64,000 nt of DNA from Cardinalis cardinalis. Lineage: Eukaryota; Chordata; Aves; Passeriformes; Cardinalidae. The notes under the pieces were generated by a model. The model had not been told where the DNA came from and did not search any database. It saw only the letters and a program-made list of their open reading frames with translations. Numbering within the stretch: position 1 is the first letter of the stretch; each line of letters starts with the position of its first letter. A program made the translations under genes and the position numbers. The stretch is taken from positions 4,395,688 through 4,459,687 of the forward strand of contig JACDOX010000015.1 in NCBI GenBank assembly GCA_014549065.1. Reading direction: 5' to 3'. This document shows, in pieces, positions 62,201 to 64,000 of this stretch.

Positions 62201-63484
62201 AGAAATCTTAAAGGTAGGGCATGTATCTTATTCTAAGGAGTGATGACTCCTTGATTAATTAACTCTTCTCCTGTGCTGTTATTTTCTTTCTGCTTGACTA
62301 ATACACCTTATAGGAAAAAACAGCTGCCAAGGAACCCAGGCAATGAGTGTCCCCATCTTCTAATTGTGATAACTGTGCAAGTAAATCCACTTCAGGTTGG
62401 ATTTTTTTGATGTTTCTATGCCTTTTTTNAAATTTTCCTTCTCCCTTTGCTGTGTGTGCTGGGAAAGAGTGTCTAAGGAATATTTGTGTTTCTTTTTCAG
62501 TGTATGCTGGCTGTACAAAGAGTTAAACATGAAATAAAGAATGAAAATAAGCACGAAAGACAACATCCGTTCTCATTTCAATTTCCTGGAAGGAAAGTGC
62601 GGTTGGGCAGATGGTGCTTTTTTGTTTTACTAACTGAAAGATCAGATGTAAATAATATATACAATATAGTCTATAAAGATCATTGAAGGTGAGGTTTCTG
62701 TGCACAGAGAATTGCTATACTGTGGAGAGTTTCTCACCGGTTAGTGATATGTCAAAGATTTTTTTTGGTTGTAGCTTCTTAATTTATTTTGATATTTCAG
62801 TTTGCTTACTGCACCCTCTAACTGCCTAGTCATATTTGTTTCAGCACTATATTCCAGAAGGTTGAGTTGTATATATCTTAACTGAGGCCCCTTCCATGAA
62901 GAGCCACAATATTTGGTCTCCAGTTGAACGGGCAGAGGAGAGTGGCTGATAATTTGGCATCACGTGAGTCTCAATATTTCTGTGTTGCTGTCTTTCTCCA
63001 AGCCCTGGCTATATTGTGTACTATAAGAATTTGTTTTCTTTGTTGTTATTGAGTAGGATTTTTACACCTTTTGAGGTCTTTAATTTGCTTTCCAGCATAA
63101 AACATTAAATATTCTTAAAGCAGAACAGAGTTTGTGTTCTCTCATAAACAGAAAAAAAACATTTATCAAAGGAAAAAACTCAACCTTTTCTAAAATGTGT
63201 ATGACTAAATGTGGCTCAACAAAGTCATAATGCTGTCTTCCTGACTGAAAGAGCAGAAAAATATACTGTGCTATGACTGGAAAGAATACTGTGGTTTCAT
63301 TCTCAGCTGGATCAAAATGAGTGCTCTTCATTACCCCTCATGTCCTTTATTAAATTGGTGGGTCTCAGACAGAACATATTTTCATGTTTACACGGCAAGA
63401 ATGCCTCTAATCAGTGCTGACAAGCAAAAAACACTTCTGTGAACATCTTGGTAGGTTATTGCCTCTCTGAACCTCACTGGTTCA
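59241..63484. other. Unique AT-rich DNA, no gene seen
   Basis: Contains A runs at 59799-59813 and a C-punctuated A-rich tract at 61081-61112. A 135-codon open frame at 59686-60093 and a 130-codon minus frame at 61041-61433 show no family resemblance and contain ambiguous bases. Confidence 0.5.
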
Positions 63485-64000
63485 GGGTAACCAGCGTGGA
63501 TGACCAGAGAGCTTTGGCTGGAACTCAGGAAGACAGGAGAGTTTATGACCTTTGGGTGGAGGAGCAGGCCACTCAGAAGGACTAAAGGGATGTCATGAGG
63601 TTGTGTAGGGGGAAAATTAGAAGAGCCAAAGCTCAATTAGAATTTAATTTGGCTACTGCCATACACGACAATAAAAAATATTTCTATAAATGCACCAGCC
63701 CCAAAAGGAGGGATAAGGAAAATCTCCATCCTTTATTGGATGCAGGGGGAAATATAGTGACAAAGGATAAGGAAAAGGCTCAGGTAATTCTTGCCTTCTT
63801 TCCCTCAAACTTTAAGACAAGTTATCCACAGGCACTCAGCTCCTTAAGATTGTAAGACAAGGATGGAAAGAATGGAGCTGCTATAATTCAAGAACAGGCC
63901 AGCAACCTGCTACACCATCTTGACATACACAAGTCAATGGAACTTGGATCCACCCAAGGGTACTGAGGGAGCTGGCAGAATGCTCACAGAGCCATTTTCC
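63485..64000 (+). mobile_element. CR1 LINE fragment, ORF2 linker region, continuing past window edge
   Basis: Sense-orientation CR1 sequence from between the endonuclease and reverse transcriptase domains of ORF2. The first recognisable codons, PAWMTREL, begin at 63491. Upstream sequence is not recognisably CR1, so the copy is truncated there. At the right edge the reading is about to enter the reverse transcriptase domain, so the rest of the element should lie beyond 64000. The 3'-only copy at 781-1400 covers a different part of the element in the same orientation. Confidence 0.9.
63491..64000 (+). pseudogene. Broken CR1 ORF2 (endonuclease-RT linker)
   Basis: Recognisable CR1 segments in order are PAWMTREL (63491), RVYDLW (about 63538-63555), RLCRGKIRRAKAQLE (about 63598-63642), KENLHPLLDAGGNIVTKD (63715-63768), LLHHLDIHKSM (about 63908-63940) and HPRVLRELAE (about 63951-63980). 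The frame changes between the first two segments, a TAA interrupts at 63583-63585, another TAA falls at 63853-63855, and further frame changes follow. Catalytic residues lie outside this fragment. It cannot encode a functional protein. Confidence 0.88.

Noticed and set aside
1..64000. CRISPR arrays, bacterial operons, ribosome binding sites and insertion sequences
   Set aside because: The sequence is vertebrate nuclear DNA. No regularly spaced repeats, gene-dense strands or prokaryotic signals are present.

Overview
The window looks like an intergenic or intronic gene desert from a bird, or a close sauropsid relative. The diagnostic evidence is two relics of CR1-family (chicken repeat 1) LINEs: a 3'-terminal copy at about 781-1400 and an ORF2 linker fragment at about 63485-64000 that runs off the right edge. 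I saw no Alu, B1, L1 or other mammalian-type interspersed repeats, and recognisable repeats are sparse. A songbird is possible, but this rests on general texture rather than a diagnostic marker. The sequence is AT-rich overall, and no host protein-coding exon could be recognised on either strand. The longest open frames fall in strand-asymmetric pyrimidine- or C-rich stretches where stop codons are under-represented.

Layout, left to right. Positions 1-9820 are unique AT-rich DNA with one CR1 copy, a T/G-rich simple tract near 2.2 kb and one conserved-looking block (4.24-4.66 kb). Positions 9.8-22.5 kb are more unique DNA with a 48-bp tandem duplication and two perfect hairpins (13-bp and 14-bp stems). 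Positions 22.9-28.9 kb are the most interesting part: several blocks with the texture of vertebrate conserved non-coding elements surround a 0.7-kb GC-rich island. That island consists of a CpG-dense core, a CTCF-like motif and a C-rich minisatellite whose minus strand is dense in G-runs. Positions 28.9-41 kb continue as a desert with further conserved-looking blocks (36.1, 37.4, 39.0 and 40.0 kb), a strong G-quadruplex motif at 39.74 kb and a possible short exon at 40.2 kb. Positions 41-52 kb are ordinary unique DNA, apart from a recent-looking 178-bp tandem duplication at 48.1 kb. Positions 52.3-56.6 kb hold two more conserved-looking blocks and a (TTTTC)n microsatellite interrupted by an 80-N assembly gap. 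A small CpG-rich block lies at 59.1 kb, and the window ends in the second CR1.

How it may fit together: the pattern (long desert, many homeodomain-type ATTA/TAATTA sites, blocks with retained CpG, few ambiguous bases) is that of long-range regulatory DNA around a developmental gene outside the window. The conserved-element calls come from reading texture and motifs, not from an alignment, so their edges are approximate and their confidence is moderate at best. The many isolated N characters look like masked heterozygous sites, and they are scarce over several of the conserved-looking blocks. I found no clear new biological system; the 22.9-28.9 kb cluster is the best candidate for follow-up.
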